Shown: positions 1-7,683 of the stretch, in pieces
How the letters are laid out: each line of letters starts with the position of its first letter
Numbering within the stretch: position 1 is the stretch's first letter
From: an uncultured Prevotellaceae bacterium
GTDB lineage: Bacteria > Bacteroidota > Bacteroidia > Bacteroidales > Bacteroidaceae
Direction of reading: 5' to 3'
DNA length: 34,778 nucleotides
NCBI GenBank assembly: GCA_947174565.1
Contig: CAMWJL010000016.1
Location: 1 to 34,778 of the forward strand
Translations under genes and position numbers: made by a program
The notes under the pieces: generated by a model
What the model saw: only the letters and a program-made list of their open reading frames with translations
Told to the model about the DNA's origin: nothing
Databases searched by the model: none

Positions 1-778
1 AATTTTTGGGTTCTAATTTTTCTGCTTCGGAAGCGATTGCCCTGGGTTTAATATTGCTTGCGATAAGAAGGCGTTCATCGTTAATCATAGTTATGGGACA
101 AAACGGACATTCTTCTAATAATTTTTCGCGGTATGAACCTTGCCCTTGACGTGCTTGACGTATTTCTTTCTCGTGCAATGTCTCTTTGAACTGTGGTCGT
201 GGCATCGGTTTATCTCCTTTCTTGCCGTAGGTGAACACAGTTGCCTCTCTTTTGTCAGAAATAGCCTCGAAGTCAGCAAATAGTTTCCAGTAATAAACAG
301 TTAAGCCTTTAGGATCGGACAACTGCATTACTGAAATATAAGAAACGAGCGGTAGAGATATTTCACGAATTAGTTGATAACCGAAATCTTTTGAATTGAC
401 GTATCCGCGAGGACCTTCTATTTGGTCTTGAGCATAGACGTTAAATTCGATAACTTCGGGTAAATCTTCAATCGTTTTCATCCTCTCATGCCATAGTTTC
501 GGCATTTCATCAGCCGCTCTGTATTGTTGGGATGGATGCAGATATTCCGCATGTAGGGCATTCATATAAGAGATGAGGTCCGATTTTAGCAGAAAACAAT
601 GAGCCACAAACCCCTTATTGCCGAAGAATGGGTACATTACTTCTTTAGAACCAATGTATAATTTTGCCTCTCCATGTCCAGCTCCCAATTTAGAACCACC
701 CATAACAAAGCAATCAGGAACGAAAATTGGAGCATTAAACGTGTCAATGAAATTGAAATTTGTACCGTCTATTTTCAT
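1..778 (-). CDS. HNH-type restriction endonuclease, C-terminus cut by window edge
   Basis: The frame opens with ATG at 778-776 and is still open at position 1, giving 259 residues without the end of the protein. The first 200 residues match nothing I recognise. From about residue 207 the pattern RQGQGSYREKLLEE, then CPFC (224-227), then LLIASNIKP (237-245), is that of HNH_2-type nuclease domains found in type II restriction enzymes. There the stretch before the domain is basic and the motif normally reads A/S-H-I-x-P. Here the histidine position is Asn242, so activity is uncertain. The start codon overlaps the methyltransferase stop as ATGA, so the two are translationally coupled, which supports a restriction role. 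The region is AT-rich compared with the rest of the window. Family assignment comes from the short C-terminal motif and gene context only. Confidence 0.7.
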   Translation of the reverse strand, partial: MKIDGTNFNFIDTFNAPIFVPDCFVMGGSKLGAGHGEAKLYIGSKEVMYPFFGNKGFVAHCFLLKSDLISYMNALHAEYLHPSQQYRAADEMPKLWHERMKTIEDLPEVIEFNVYAQDQIEGPRGYVNSKDFGYQLIREISLPLVSYISVMQLSDPKGLTVYYWKLFADFEAISDKREATVFTYGKKGDKPMPRPQFKETLHEKEIRQARQGQGSYREKLLEECPFCPITMINDERLLIASNIKPRAIASEAEKLEPKN

Positions 779-2013
779 GATACAGGTTCTGCGTAATTAG
801 TGATATCAAGTTGTTTTAGTAGTGCAATTAGGACATCAACCACAATACTATTGCCAGCTTGCTGATACATGGAAGTATCAGAGACAACAATATTGAAAGA
901 GTCCTTGAAACCCATTAGGCGCAGGCATTCACGTGGAGTAAGTTTGCGTATTCTTCCTTTGTGTGTTACATAATTATCTACACCAGCGCGGTGCATTTTA
1001 TGCATTGACTGTAGCAATGGTCTCGCCACATCTAAATCAGTCTCAGTAGAAGTTCGGAAGTTTTTTGTACCTGGAGTGAGTACGTAGTTTTTTACTTTTT
1101 CAGATAGATAATACTTTTCCTCAACGTCCCTGACGTCAAAAATGAACTCATCCCAGCCTTCCTCATAAGGCTCATTTTCTAATGCGGGATGATAAACAAA
1201 GTCTCCATGCCAGTTGAATTGTTGATTCCGTTTTTGGCATAAGGCGACTTCGCCATTGATTTGAGTATAACATTTGACCCGATTTTTAGTAGATGTAACA
1301 AACTTTATTCCTTTTTCTCTCAAGAAGTATTTTGTTTGGATATAATCTTCTAAAAAATCGTACATCTTATATTCCAACGGAATTGCACAAGGGAAAGAAA
1401 ACTCGGCAGGCTTCTTGAATCCTACACAAAAAATACGTTCTCTATGTTGAGGTATTCCGTAATCTTTGCTGTTGAGGGTTTGGAAGTGGATGTGATATCC
1501 GCAGTAGTCTTCAAACGTGTGCCGAATTACTTCCCACGTATTTCCGTTATCATGGCTTAATAACCCTTTAACGTTTTCAAAAATGAATACCTTTGGTTGG
1601 CATTCTTTTACAATACGAGCAAACTCTCGAAAAAGAGTACCGCGTGTATCTTCAAATCCCTTTCGCTTGCCAACCATTGAAAAGGCTTGACAAGGCGCAC
1701 CTCCAACAAATAAATCAATCTTGCCAAGAAAGGGTGTAGCGTCAAATTCGTGTATATCCGAGTGCCATTGTTCTTCGGTAATATGATAGTTTGCAAAATA
1801 TGATTTTTTACATTTATCATCAATATCACCTGCAAAAACAATATCAAAATTCAGCCCTAATCGTTGGAAAGCATGCTCAATAGCACCTATACCACTAAAA
1901 GAAGTCGCAAGGCGAATTTTTCTTTCAGGATGGGAAAATTCAAGGTCTCTCCAATCTGTAAGAATTTCCTCCTGAGAAAAAAGAGTCGTATCTATTGATT
2001 GTGATTCTAACAT
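775..2013 (-). CDS. DNA (cytosine-5) methyltransferase of a type II R-M system
   Basis: This enzyme transfers a methyl group from S-adenosylmethionine to C5 of cytosine and would protect host DNA from the nuclease encoded immediately downstream. The C5-MTase motifs appear in order on the 412-residue form: SAM site ATSFSGIGAIE (about 36-46), catalytic GGAPCQAFS with Cys108, ENVKG (146-150), QHRERIF (189-195), then a variable target-recognition region, and finally LTPRECLRLMGF and YQQAGNSIVVDV near the C-terminus. The longest frame begins at 2058, but the ATG at 2013 (MLESQ) is preferred: it is preceded by an AT-rich stretch and avoids a hydrophobic extension not seen in this family. The recognition sequence cannot be read from the protein. 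Its AT-rich composition compared with genes from 2529 onward suggests horizontal acquisition. Confidence 0.93.
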   Translation of the reverse strand: MLESQSIDTTLFSQEEILTDWRDLEFSHPERKIRLATSFSGIGAIEHAFQRLGLNFDIVFAGDIDDKCKKSYFANYHITEEQWHSDIHEFDATPFLGKIDLFVGGAPCQAFSMVGKRKGFEDTRGTLFREFARIVKECQPKVFIFENVKGLLSHDNGNTWEVIRHTFEDYCGYHIHFQTLNSKDYGIPQHRERIFCVGFKKPAEFSFPCAIPLEYKMYDFLEDYIQTKYFLREKGIKFVTSTKNRVKCYTQINGEVALCQKRNQQFNWHGDFVYHPALENEPYEEGWDEFIFDVRDVEEKYYLSEKVKNYVLTPGTKNFRTSTETDLDVARPLLQSMHKMHRAGVDNYVTHKGRIRKLTPRECLRLMGFKDSFNIVVSDTSMYQQAGNSIVVDVLIALLKQLDITNYAEPVS

Positions 2014-2154
2014 TAAATAAATCAGATAATTTCCAAGTAGGCAGACAGGCATCCCCAACCTTTTGTGGCTACAAAGAAGTTCCTTAATATGTGGAATATA
2101 AGTTATTACTTACATTGGGTGGTCTTTTGTCTGCGCATACGCATATTTAGAATG

Positions 2155-2162
2155 CAAAGTTA
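2155..2162 (-). promoter_or_regulatory. -7 promoter element before the R-M operon
   Basis: On the minus strand these bases read TAACTTTG, a match to the Bacteroidetes -7 consensus TAnnTTTG. It would start a transcript with a leader of about 135 bases before the methyltransferase ATG at 2013. No good -33 TTTG is seen at the expected distance, so this is a partial promoter call. Confidence 0.45.
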
Positions 2163-2385
2163 CGAAAAAAAACGAGACGTTGAACTCGGGCTGAACGGAT
2201 TTTAACTTTCCTTAAACACCTTTTCAAGGTATTAAAGATTTCGGTCCAATATGCAAATGGGAGGATAAAAGGCATCTACCTACTTTTGTCGATTTGTTCC
2301 ATGCAAGGCTGGTCTTTCTTCACACCCGTATGCGGAATCGCTGTTCATCCATAGGCGGAGTGGGTTGTACCCGTGGGGGAAGTCG
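2163..2385. other. Intergenic stretch without recognisable genes
   Basis: Between the methyltransferase promoter and the palindrome cluster I see no open frame with coding character and no RNA gene. It separates the AT-rich restriction-modification pair from the GC-richer gene block to the right, so it may hold the boundary of an acquired segment, but no flanking direct repeats were recognised. Confidence 0.5.
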
Positions 2386-2458
2386 TTCCAAACTTATGAA
2401 CAATTATTCATAAGTTTGGAATAATTGTTCGTAAGTTATGAATAATTGTTCATAAGTT
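2386..2458. repeat. Cluster of overlapping near-palindromes, possible operators
   Basis: Positions 2386-2421 form a 36-bp palindrome with two perfect 15-base arms (TTCCAAACTTATGAA and its complement) around the centre CAATTA. Positions 2433-2458 repeat the inner 26 bases of 2391-2416 as an inverted copy with one mismatch, and a third partial copy (GGAATAATTGTTCGTAAGTT, 2418-2437) lies between them. The core unit is TTATGAAyAATTrTTCATAA. The cluster ends about 20 bp before the -33 box of the HU-like gene, which suits a multi-site operator for a dimeric regulator. A transcript terminator is less likely because the stems are AT-rich and have no T-tract. Confidence 0.7.
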
Positions 2459-2478
2459 GTGAATAAGTGAAGCGAATG

Positions 2479-2510
2479 TTTGTAGGTGTGAGGGGAATGG
2501 GCTAACTTTG
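2479..2510 (+). promoter_or_regulatory. Promoter of the HU-like / GH30 operon
   Basis: TTTG at 2479-2482 and TAACTTTG at 2503-2510 are separated by 20 bp, a complete Bacteroidetes -33/-7 promoter. Transcription should begin near 2515, giving a leader of about 14 bases. This rules out the upstream ATG at 2508, which lies inside the -7 box. Confidence 0.8.
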
Positions 2511-2528
2511 TGGGAAAAATGGGACATT

Positions 2529-3164
2529 ATGGAATACTCGTTTAAGGAAATACCTGACCTTCACGGGGCGGGGAAACGGCTGATGGTGCCAGAGCCGACG
2601 TTTTGCAACCAAATCAGTTACAAGGACTTCTTGAAGGAGTGTGCTGCGTCGGGCAGCGGATATACGGAGGCGGATATTGATGGGGCGGTGCGTCGCATCG
2701 TGAACCGACTGAATTTCTATCTCGACATGGGGCACTCGGTGAAGATTGACGGCATGGGTACGTTCCGCGTGAAGTTGGGCATGAAGAAGGGTGAGGAGGT
2801 GCTGAGTGCGGACGAACTGAGGAACCAGCGGCATCCGACGGAGAAGGTGGAGATTGAGGGGATTCAGTTCCGTGCCGATGCGGAGTGGCTGGGCAGATTG
2901 AAGGGCAAGTGCGACCTCGTGTATAGCGGTATGGACAGGCATCGTCGTGCGGTGGTGACGACTGCTGAGGAACGTCTGCGGATGGCACTTGACTATTTGG
3001 ATGCGCACCATGAGATGCGTCTGCCCGACTATATGCGTCTGACGGGGTTGTCGAAGACCACGGCGAGCCTGGAATTGAGACGTTTCCGCCAAGACCCGAA
3101 CTCGGGCATCATGGGCATTGGCAACAGAAATCAACTGAGATATGTAAAAAAATGGAAAATGTGA
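2529..3164 (+). CDS. HU-like DNA-binding protein with C-terminal helix-turn-helix (HU-HIG type)
   Basis: The protein has 211 residues. Roughly the first 125 resemble the HU/IHF-like fold found in long Bacteroidetes variants (HU-HIG-like). The recognisable core is ISYKDFLKECAASG, then an amphipathic helix (ADIDGAVRRIVNRLNFYLDMG), then the beta-strand segment HSVKIDGMGTFRVKLG. The last 65 residues (RLRMALDYLDAHHEMRLPDYMRLTGLSKTTASLELRRF) look like a winged-helix or HTH domain. It is therefore likely a DNA-binding or nucleoid-associated protein, possibly a local regulator. The start at 2529 follows from the promoter position. It is the first gene of an operon: its stop is separated by one base from the GH30 start. 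The palindromes at 2386-2458 are candidate binding sites for it or another regulator; that is inference. Confidence 0.82.
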   Translation: MEYSFKEIPDLHGAGKRLMVPEPTFCNQISYKDFLKECAASGSGYTEADIDGAVRRIVNRLNFYLDMGHSVKIDGMGTFRVKLGMKKGEEVLSADELRNQRHPTEKVEIEGIQFRADAEWLGRLKGKCDLVYSGMDRHRRAVVTTAEERLRMALDYLDAHHEMRLPDYMRLTGLSKTTASLELRRFRQDPNSGIMGIGNRNQLRYVKKWKM

Positions 3165-3165
3165 T

Positions 3166-4662
3166 ATGAAGAAATTTGTATGGATGGCGTTTAGCCTTTG
3201 TGCGGTGGTGGGAAGCCACGCACAGACTTTTACTCACTACACGACTACTGAAACGAATGCGTGGCAGCAGTCAAAGACTTCGCTCAGCGGAAAGGCGGGG
3301 GCGCAGGCTCCCGTGCTCCGAGTGAGTGGCAACGAGCAGGGACATGAGTTCAGGGCGTGGGGCACTTGCTTCAACGAGCTGGACCTCGATGCGCTGGAAC
3401 TGCTTTCGCCCGATGCCCAGCAGGAGGTGATGCGTCGCCTCTTTGCCCCCGATGGCGATTTGCGTTTCATGCGTGGGCGGCTGACCATGAACGCTAATGA
3501 TTACAGCCGTGCGTGGTACTCATGCGACACTGTGGCGGGCGACTTCGGTCTCAGGTATTTCAACATTGAGCACGACAAGCAGAATGTCATTCGCCTCATC
3601 CGTATGGCGCAGAAGTGGCAACCGTCGCTCACCTTTTGGATGTCGCCGTGGAGTCCTCCTGCATGGATGAAGATAAACAATGATTATCCCGTGCTGAGCA
3701 GCCGCTACAATCAGCAGCCGAAGGAGAAGGACTATCTGCTTTATGACTCTAACGAGGCGGCTGACCCCGACGAGATGAAGCTTCTTGGCGACCGCAACGG
3801 TGTGTTTCCCCGTCGCCTTGCCACGCAGGACTACTTCATTCAGGAGTCTCGCTATCTGCAAGCATACGCCAATATGTTCTGCCGTTTCATCGACCTCTAT
3901 GCCGCTGAGGGTGTCCCCATCGACATGGTGATGTATCAGAACGAGGCATACAGCTACACGCCCTATCCTGGCTGTGCGTGGACGGCTGAGGGCACACACA
4001 ATTTCAACCACAACTATCTGCGTCCCACGCTTGCCAAGTGCCATCCCGAGGTGAAACTTTATCTGGGCACGTTCAACACTAACCGCATCGACTATGTGGA
4101 GAAGATTGTCGATGGGCTGAAGGACGATGTTCAGGGGCTGGGCATTCAGTGGGAGTGCCGTGAGCACTTGGCGCGCTTGGGCAGTCGCTATCCCGGTCTT
4201 CACCTCGTGTCCTCTGAGAGCGAGTGTGGCAACGGCTCTATGGATTGGGGGCAGGGCGAGCACACCTTCCACCTGCTCTGCGACTACATCGGGCGTGGTT
4301 GTGACGAGTATTTCATCTGGAACTTCATCCTTTGTGACAACGGGCAAAGTCCGTGGGGATGGAAGCAGAACGCCCTTATTCAGGTCGATTCAAAGACCCG
4401 TCAGCATCGTTACACGGCTGAATACTATGCCGTTAAACATTTCTCCAACCTTGTGCCTCCTGGCAGCCGCATGCTTGCCTATCAGAGCAAGGACGAGACG
4501 CACGGCACACCTGCCATTGTGTTTCAGCGGCCCGACCGCAAGCGTATTGTCATCGTGGGCAATCTGACGGGGGAGGCTCGTACCGTGACGGTGCAGCTGG
4601 GGCAGAAGTATCTGAATGCGGCATTGCCAGCTCATTCCTTCCATTCGTTCGTGGAACGCTGA
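3166..4662 (+). CDS. Secreted glycoside hydrolase family 30 protein
   Basis: This 498-residue protein has a short basic N-terminus and hydrophobic core ending in SHA-Q at about residue 20, so it is exported to the periplasm or surface. The TIM-barrel sequence carries the clan-A pattern: acid/base Glu260 in MYQNEAYS and the probable nucleophile Glu351 in VSSESECGNGSMDW. WMSPWSPPAWMK (about 158-169) is typical of GH30. The last 80 residues form the usual beta-sandwich extension (IVIVGNLTGEARTVTV). GH30 enzymes are retaining glycosidases acting on beta-glucosides, beta-xylans or related glycans; the substrate cannot be decided here. It starts one base after the HU-like gene, so it is co-transcribed, and is followed by the DUF3237 gene. 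Confidence 0.9.
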   Translation: MKKFVWMAFSLCAVVGSHAQTFTHYTTTETNAWQQSKTSLSGKAGAQAPVLRVSGNEQGHEFRAWGTCFNELDLDALELLSPDAQQEVMRRLFAPDGDLRFMRGRLTMNANDYSRAWYSCDTVAGDFGLRYFNIEHDKQNVIRLIRMAQKWQPSLTFWMSPWSPPAWMKINNDYPVLSSRYNQQPKEKDYLLYDSNEAADPDEMKLLGDRNGVFPRRLATQDYFIQESRYLQAYANMFCRFIDLYAAEGVPIDMVMYQNEAYSYTPYPGCAWTAEGTHNFNHNYLRPTLAKCHPEVKLYLGTFNTNRIDYVEKIVDGLKDDVQGLGIQWECREHLARLGSRYPGLHLVSSESECGNGSMDWGQGEHTFHLLCDYIGRGCDEYFIWNFILCDNGQSPWGWKQNALIQVDSKTRQHRYTAEYYAVKHFSNLVPPGSRMLAYQSKDETHGTPAIVFQRPDRKRIVIVGNLTGEARTVTVQLGQKYLNAALPAHSFHSFVER

Positions 4663-4722
4663 TTGATGGTAGATGCGATGAAAGGAGTGTAGGTTGATGT
4701 CAATACGAAAAAAGACAAGTGT

Positions 4723-5244
4723 ATGAAAAGGACTGTTTTCATGTTGCTGCTGTGTGTGGCAAGTGTTCCCACCCTGTGGGCGCAGGAGGAGCAGATGCCT
4801 CCTGTGGCACCCGAACTGGAGTTTGTGGCGCAGTTGAACGTGACTATCTCTGGTGCCTATGGTGTGGGCGAGACTCCTCATGGGCGTCGAACCATCATCC
4901 CTATCACGGGCGGAACGTTTGAAGGCCCGATGCTGAAAGGCACGGTCTTGAGCGGTGGTGCCGACTACCAACTCGCCAACCATGATGGCAACCGCACTGA
5001 ACTTGAAGCCATCTACTCCATCAGGACCGACGATGGCGTGAGCATCCATGTGCGTAACCGCGGCATCATCTATAATGGTCCCGATGCCAATGGAAATCCT
5101 TCCTTCTATTTCAAGACCGCACCGCAGTTTGAGGCACCAGCTGACAGCCGCTATGCGTGGCTCAACAATGCAATCTATGTGTGTCAGCCAGCGATGAAGA
5201 GCATTTCTGGAGGCATCACCCTGAATGTGTGGCGGGTGAAGTGA
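4723..5244 (+). CDS. Secreted DUF3237 family protein
   Basis: The protein has 173 residues with a clear signal peptide (MKRTVFMLLLCVASVPTLWAQ). The remainder matches the DUF3237 pattern: PELEFVAQLNVTISGAYGVGETPHGRRTIIPITGGTFEGPMLKGTVLSGGADYQL, then EAIYSIRTDDGVSIHVRNRGII, then the C-terminal NNAIYVCQPA and ITLNVWRVK. The family is a small beta-rich fold of unknown biochemical role, often found near carbohydrate or secondary-metabolite genes. Here it lies 60 bases after the GH30 gene on the same strand with no terminator between, so it probably belongs to the same operon and is exported with the glycosidase. No catalytic residues can be named. Confidence 0.85.
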   Translation: MKRTVFMLLLCVASVPTLWAQEEQMPPVAPELEFVAQLNVTISGAYGVGETPHGRRTIIPITGGTFEGPMLKGTVLSGGADYQLANHDGNRTELEAIYSIRTDDGVSIHVRNRGIIYNGPDANGNPSFYFKTAPQFEAPADSRYAWLNNAIYVCQPAMKSISGGITLNVWRVK

Positions 5245-5268
5245 AGGTGACGGAGTGGTATAAACACA

Positions 5269-5304
5269 ACAAGGGCTTGCTCATGGTGTAGAGCAAGCCC
5301 TTGT
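5269..5304. terminator. Hairpin between convergent DUF3237 and argD genes
   Basis: ACAAGGGCTTGCTC (5269-5282) pairs perfectly with GAGCAAGCCCTTGT (5291-5304) around an 8-base loop. It lies between converging operons and probably terminates both, although neither side has a long T-run. Confidence 0.75.
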
Positions 5305-5328
5305 CGTATAGAAGGATATGATGTTGTC

Positions 5329-6468
5329 TTACAGCACTTTCTTGAACTTTTCGATGAACTCCTTAGCCTCGTCCATCGAGAGGCTAAGCGGTGGCAAGAG
5401 ACGGATGACGTTCGTGCCTGAACAACCCGTGAAGCAGTGTTCTTCCTTGATGAGACGGGTGCGTGGCTCTTTGTAGGGGATGTCGAGTTCGATGCCTATC
5501 ATGAGACCTTCACCGCGCACATCGACCACATGGGGCAAGTTGCCCGCTGCTTGTTCGGCTTTGAGCGTGTCAATGAGGTACTTACCCACCTTGGCAGCGT
5601 TCTCTACGAGGTGTTCTTCCTCTATCACGTCGAGCACGGCAATGGCACCAGCGCATCCGAGGTGGTTGCCGCCGAACGTCGTGCCTAACTGCCCATACAC
5701 TGGCTGGAACTTGGGCGAGATAAGCACACCGCCCATCGGGAAGCCGTTGCAGATGCCCTTTGCCACCGTGATGATGTCGGGGCGAACGCCAAGGTGCTGA
5801 TGGGCGAAGAACTTGCCCGAACGTCCGTAGCCGCACTGGATTTCGTCGCAGACGAGCACCGTGTTGTGCTGGTCGCAGAGGGTGCGCAACGCCTGCATGA
5901 ACTCCTTGGTGACACAGCGGATGCCGCCCACGCCCTGAATGCACTCGATGATGACAGCGCACACGTCGCCTTTCTCTATCTCTTCCTTCCAGGGCTGGAT
6001 GTCGTTGATAGGCAGGTAGGTTACATGCCCGTTGTCATTGATGGGAGCGATAATCTTTGGATTGTTTGTCGCTTCGACAGCCAACGAGGTACGACCGTGG
6101 AAAGCCTTCTCCATGGAGAGTACACGCGTTCTTCCGTTGTAGAACGATGCCAACTTCAATGCGTTCTCGTTGGCTTCGGCACCCGAGTTAATGAGGAACA
6201 GCTGGTAGTCTTCATAGCCTGATGCCTTGCCCAAACGGGTGGCAAGTTCCTTTTGGAGTGGGTTCTGTACGGAGTTGCTGTAAAAGCCCAACTTGTTGAG
6301 CTGTTGGGTCATAGCCTCGACATAGTGAGGATGGCAGTGTCCGATGCTGATGACTGCGTGACCACCGTAGAGGTCAAGGTATTCCTGCCCTTTGTCGTCC
6401 CACACGTGGCAGCCCTTGCCGTGGTCGATGGCTATGTCGAAAAGTGGATATACGTCAAATAAGTTCAT
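5329..6468 (-). CDS. argD: Acetylornithine (or succinylornithine) aminotransferase
   Basis: A 379-residue class III aminotransferase that uses pyridoxal phosphate. Visible motifs are the phosphate-binding NSGAEANE (about 94-101), the cofactor-ring aspartate in VCDEIQCGYGRSG (Asp208) and the Schiff-base lysine Lys237 in TVAKGICNGFPMGG. It catalyses the glutamate-dependent transamination of the N-acylated semialdehyde made by ArgC, in the cytosol. In Bacteroides fragilis the pathway is known to use N-succinyl intermediates with a succinylornithine transcarbamylase, so the true substrate here may be N-succinylornithine. It is the last gene of the arg operon, four bases downstream of argC, and ends before the hairpin at 5269-5304. 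Confidence 0.93.
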   Translation of the reverse strand: MNLFDVYPLFDIAIDHGKGCHVWDDKGQEYLDLYGGHAVISIGHCHPHYVEAMTQQLNKLGFYSNSVQNPLQKELATRLGKASGYEDYQLFLINSGAEANENALKLASFYNGRTRVLSMEKAFHGRTSLAVEATNNPKIIAPINDNGHVTYLPINDIQPWKEEIEKGDVCAVIIECIQGVGGIRCVTKEFMQALRTLCDQHNTVLVCDEIQCGYGRSGKFFAHQHLGVRPDIITVAKGICNGFPMGGVLISPKFQPVYGQLGTTFGGNHLGCAGAIAVLDVIEEEHLVENAAKVGKYLIDTLKAEQAAGNLPHVVDVRGEGLMIGIELDIPYKEPRTRLIKEEHCFTGCSGTNVIRLLPPLSLSMDEAKEFIEKFKKVL

Positions 6469-6472
6469 GTTG

Positions 6473-7489
6473 TTAGAATGCTGATGCTTTGAGGTTAAGT
6501 CCGACTCGTTCGTCCAAGCCGAACATGATGTTCATGTTTTGTACTGCCTGTCCAACAGCTCCTTTGAGGAGGTTGTCAATCATAGAGGTGATGACAACCT
6601 TGCGACCGAACACCGCTACATGGACAAGTCCCTTGTTGGTGTTGACTACCTGCTTCAAATCCAGTGCGTTGTCGCTGTAGTGGGTGAAGGCGGCTTGCTC
6701 ATAGAAGGCTTTATATAGCGCGATGATGTCGCTTTCCACGGGGCGTTGGTCGAGCGTCACTACCGTTGTGCAGAAGATGCCTCTTGCAAAGTCGCCTCTG
6801 TAAGGGATGAAATCCACGGTGATGCCCTCTGCATCGTACCCTTCATCCAAAGTATCCACCACATGCGGAGCTTCCGCTGGCTTCAACTCGTTCAGCGTTT
6901 GGCAAATCTCGTGCAAGTGTTGATGTGTGAAGAGCTTATACACAGAGAAGTTGTTGTTTCTCCATGAGAAATGCGTCGTTGCCCCAGGCTTCTGACCTGC
7001 CCCTGTCGAGCCTGTGATGGCATTGACAGCGATGTCTTTTGTCAGCAACCCTGCCTTTGCTAATGGCAACAGCCCCAGCTGAATACAAGTGGCGAAACAC
7101 CCAGGGTTTGCCAAATGCTGACACTGTGCAATCTCCTCTCTGTGAATCTCTGGCAAGCCATATACATAATCGTGGTCTCCCTTGATGCGGAAGTCTTGTG
7201 CCAAGTCGATAATCTTCACGTTCGCAGGGATGCTGTGCTCCTTCAAGAACGCTTCACTCTTGCCATGCCCGAAGCAGAAGAACACCACATCTACCTTCTC
7301 AAACGGCATCTCGCTGGTGAACTCCAACTCGGTGTCGCCCAGCAAACCTTCATGCACGTCATACACCTTGTTCCCTGCGTTCGACTCGCTGTTGGCAAAC
7401 ACGATTTCCACCTCGGGATGGTTCAACAACAGGCGAATTAACTCGCCACCTGTGTAACCGGCCGCTCCTAATATACCGACTTTAATCAT
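6473..7489 (-). CDS. argC: N-acetyl-gamma-glutamyl-phosphate reductase
   Basis: A 338-residue NADPH-dependent reductase that converts N-acyl-glutamyl phosphate to the semialdehyde in arginine synthesis. The N-terminal dinucleotide-binding loop GILGAAGYTGGEL (5-17) and the catalytic cysteine in NPGCFAT (Cys131) are present, as is the FTHQHLHEI segment typical of the C-terminal domain. Its ATG overlaps the stop of the pspC-like gene by four bases (ATGA, 7486-7489), and argD follows four bases after its stop, so the genes form a tight translational block. Confidence 0.95.
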   Translation of the reverse strand: MIKVGILGAAGYTGGELIRLLLNHPEVEIVFANSESNAGNKVYDVHEGLLGDTELEFTSEMPFEKVDVVFFCFGHGKSEAFLKEHSIPANVKIIDLAQDFRIKGDHDYVYGLPEIHREEIAQCQHLANPGCFATCIQLGLLPLAKAGLLTKDIAVNAITGSTGAGQKPGATTHFSWRNNNFSVYKLFTHQHLHEICQTLNELKPAEAPHVVDTLDEGYDAEGITVDFIPYRGDFARGIFCTTVVTLDQRPVESDIIALYKAFYEQAAFTHYSDNALDLKQVVNTNKGLVHVAVFGRKVVITSMIDNLLKGAVGQAVQNMNIMFGLDERVGLNLKASAF

Positions 7490-7677
7490 GCTGCGTTACT
7501 TTTGGGTGCTAACAACCATAACAATAGGTAAGCCCATAGCCCTGTACCGAGTCCGAAAACAAGAACAACAAAGGCTATCCTTACCAATAGGGAATCCACA
7601 TTGAGGTATTCGGCGATGCCGCCACAGACACCGCCTATCTTTTTGTCAGTGGCTGACAGATAAAATCGTTTCTGCAT
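7486..7677 (-). CDS. Small PspC-domain membrane protein in the arg operon
   Basis: A 63-residue protein that is essentially only a PspC domain: the charged start KRFYLSATDKKIGGVCGGIAEYLNVDSLLVRIA, followed by one long hydrophobic stretch (AFVVLVFGLGTGLWAYLLLWLLAP) likely to cross the membrane. PspC domains occur in stress-linked inner-membrane proteins. No PspA/B/F partners lie in the window. The gene sits between argG (6 bases away) and argC (ATGA overlap), so it is co-translated with arginine enzymes; why is not evident from the sequence. Confidence 0.88.
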   Translation of the reverse strand: MQKRFYLSATDKKIGGVCGGIAEYLNVDSLLVRIAFVVLVFGLGTGLWAYLLLWLLAPKSNAA

Positions 7678-7683
7678 AAAAAA

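Noticed and set aside
2386-2458. Repeats considered as a CRISPR array
   Set aside because: Units are inverted and overlapping with no regular spacers, and no cas genes are present.
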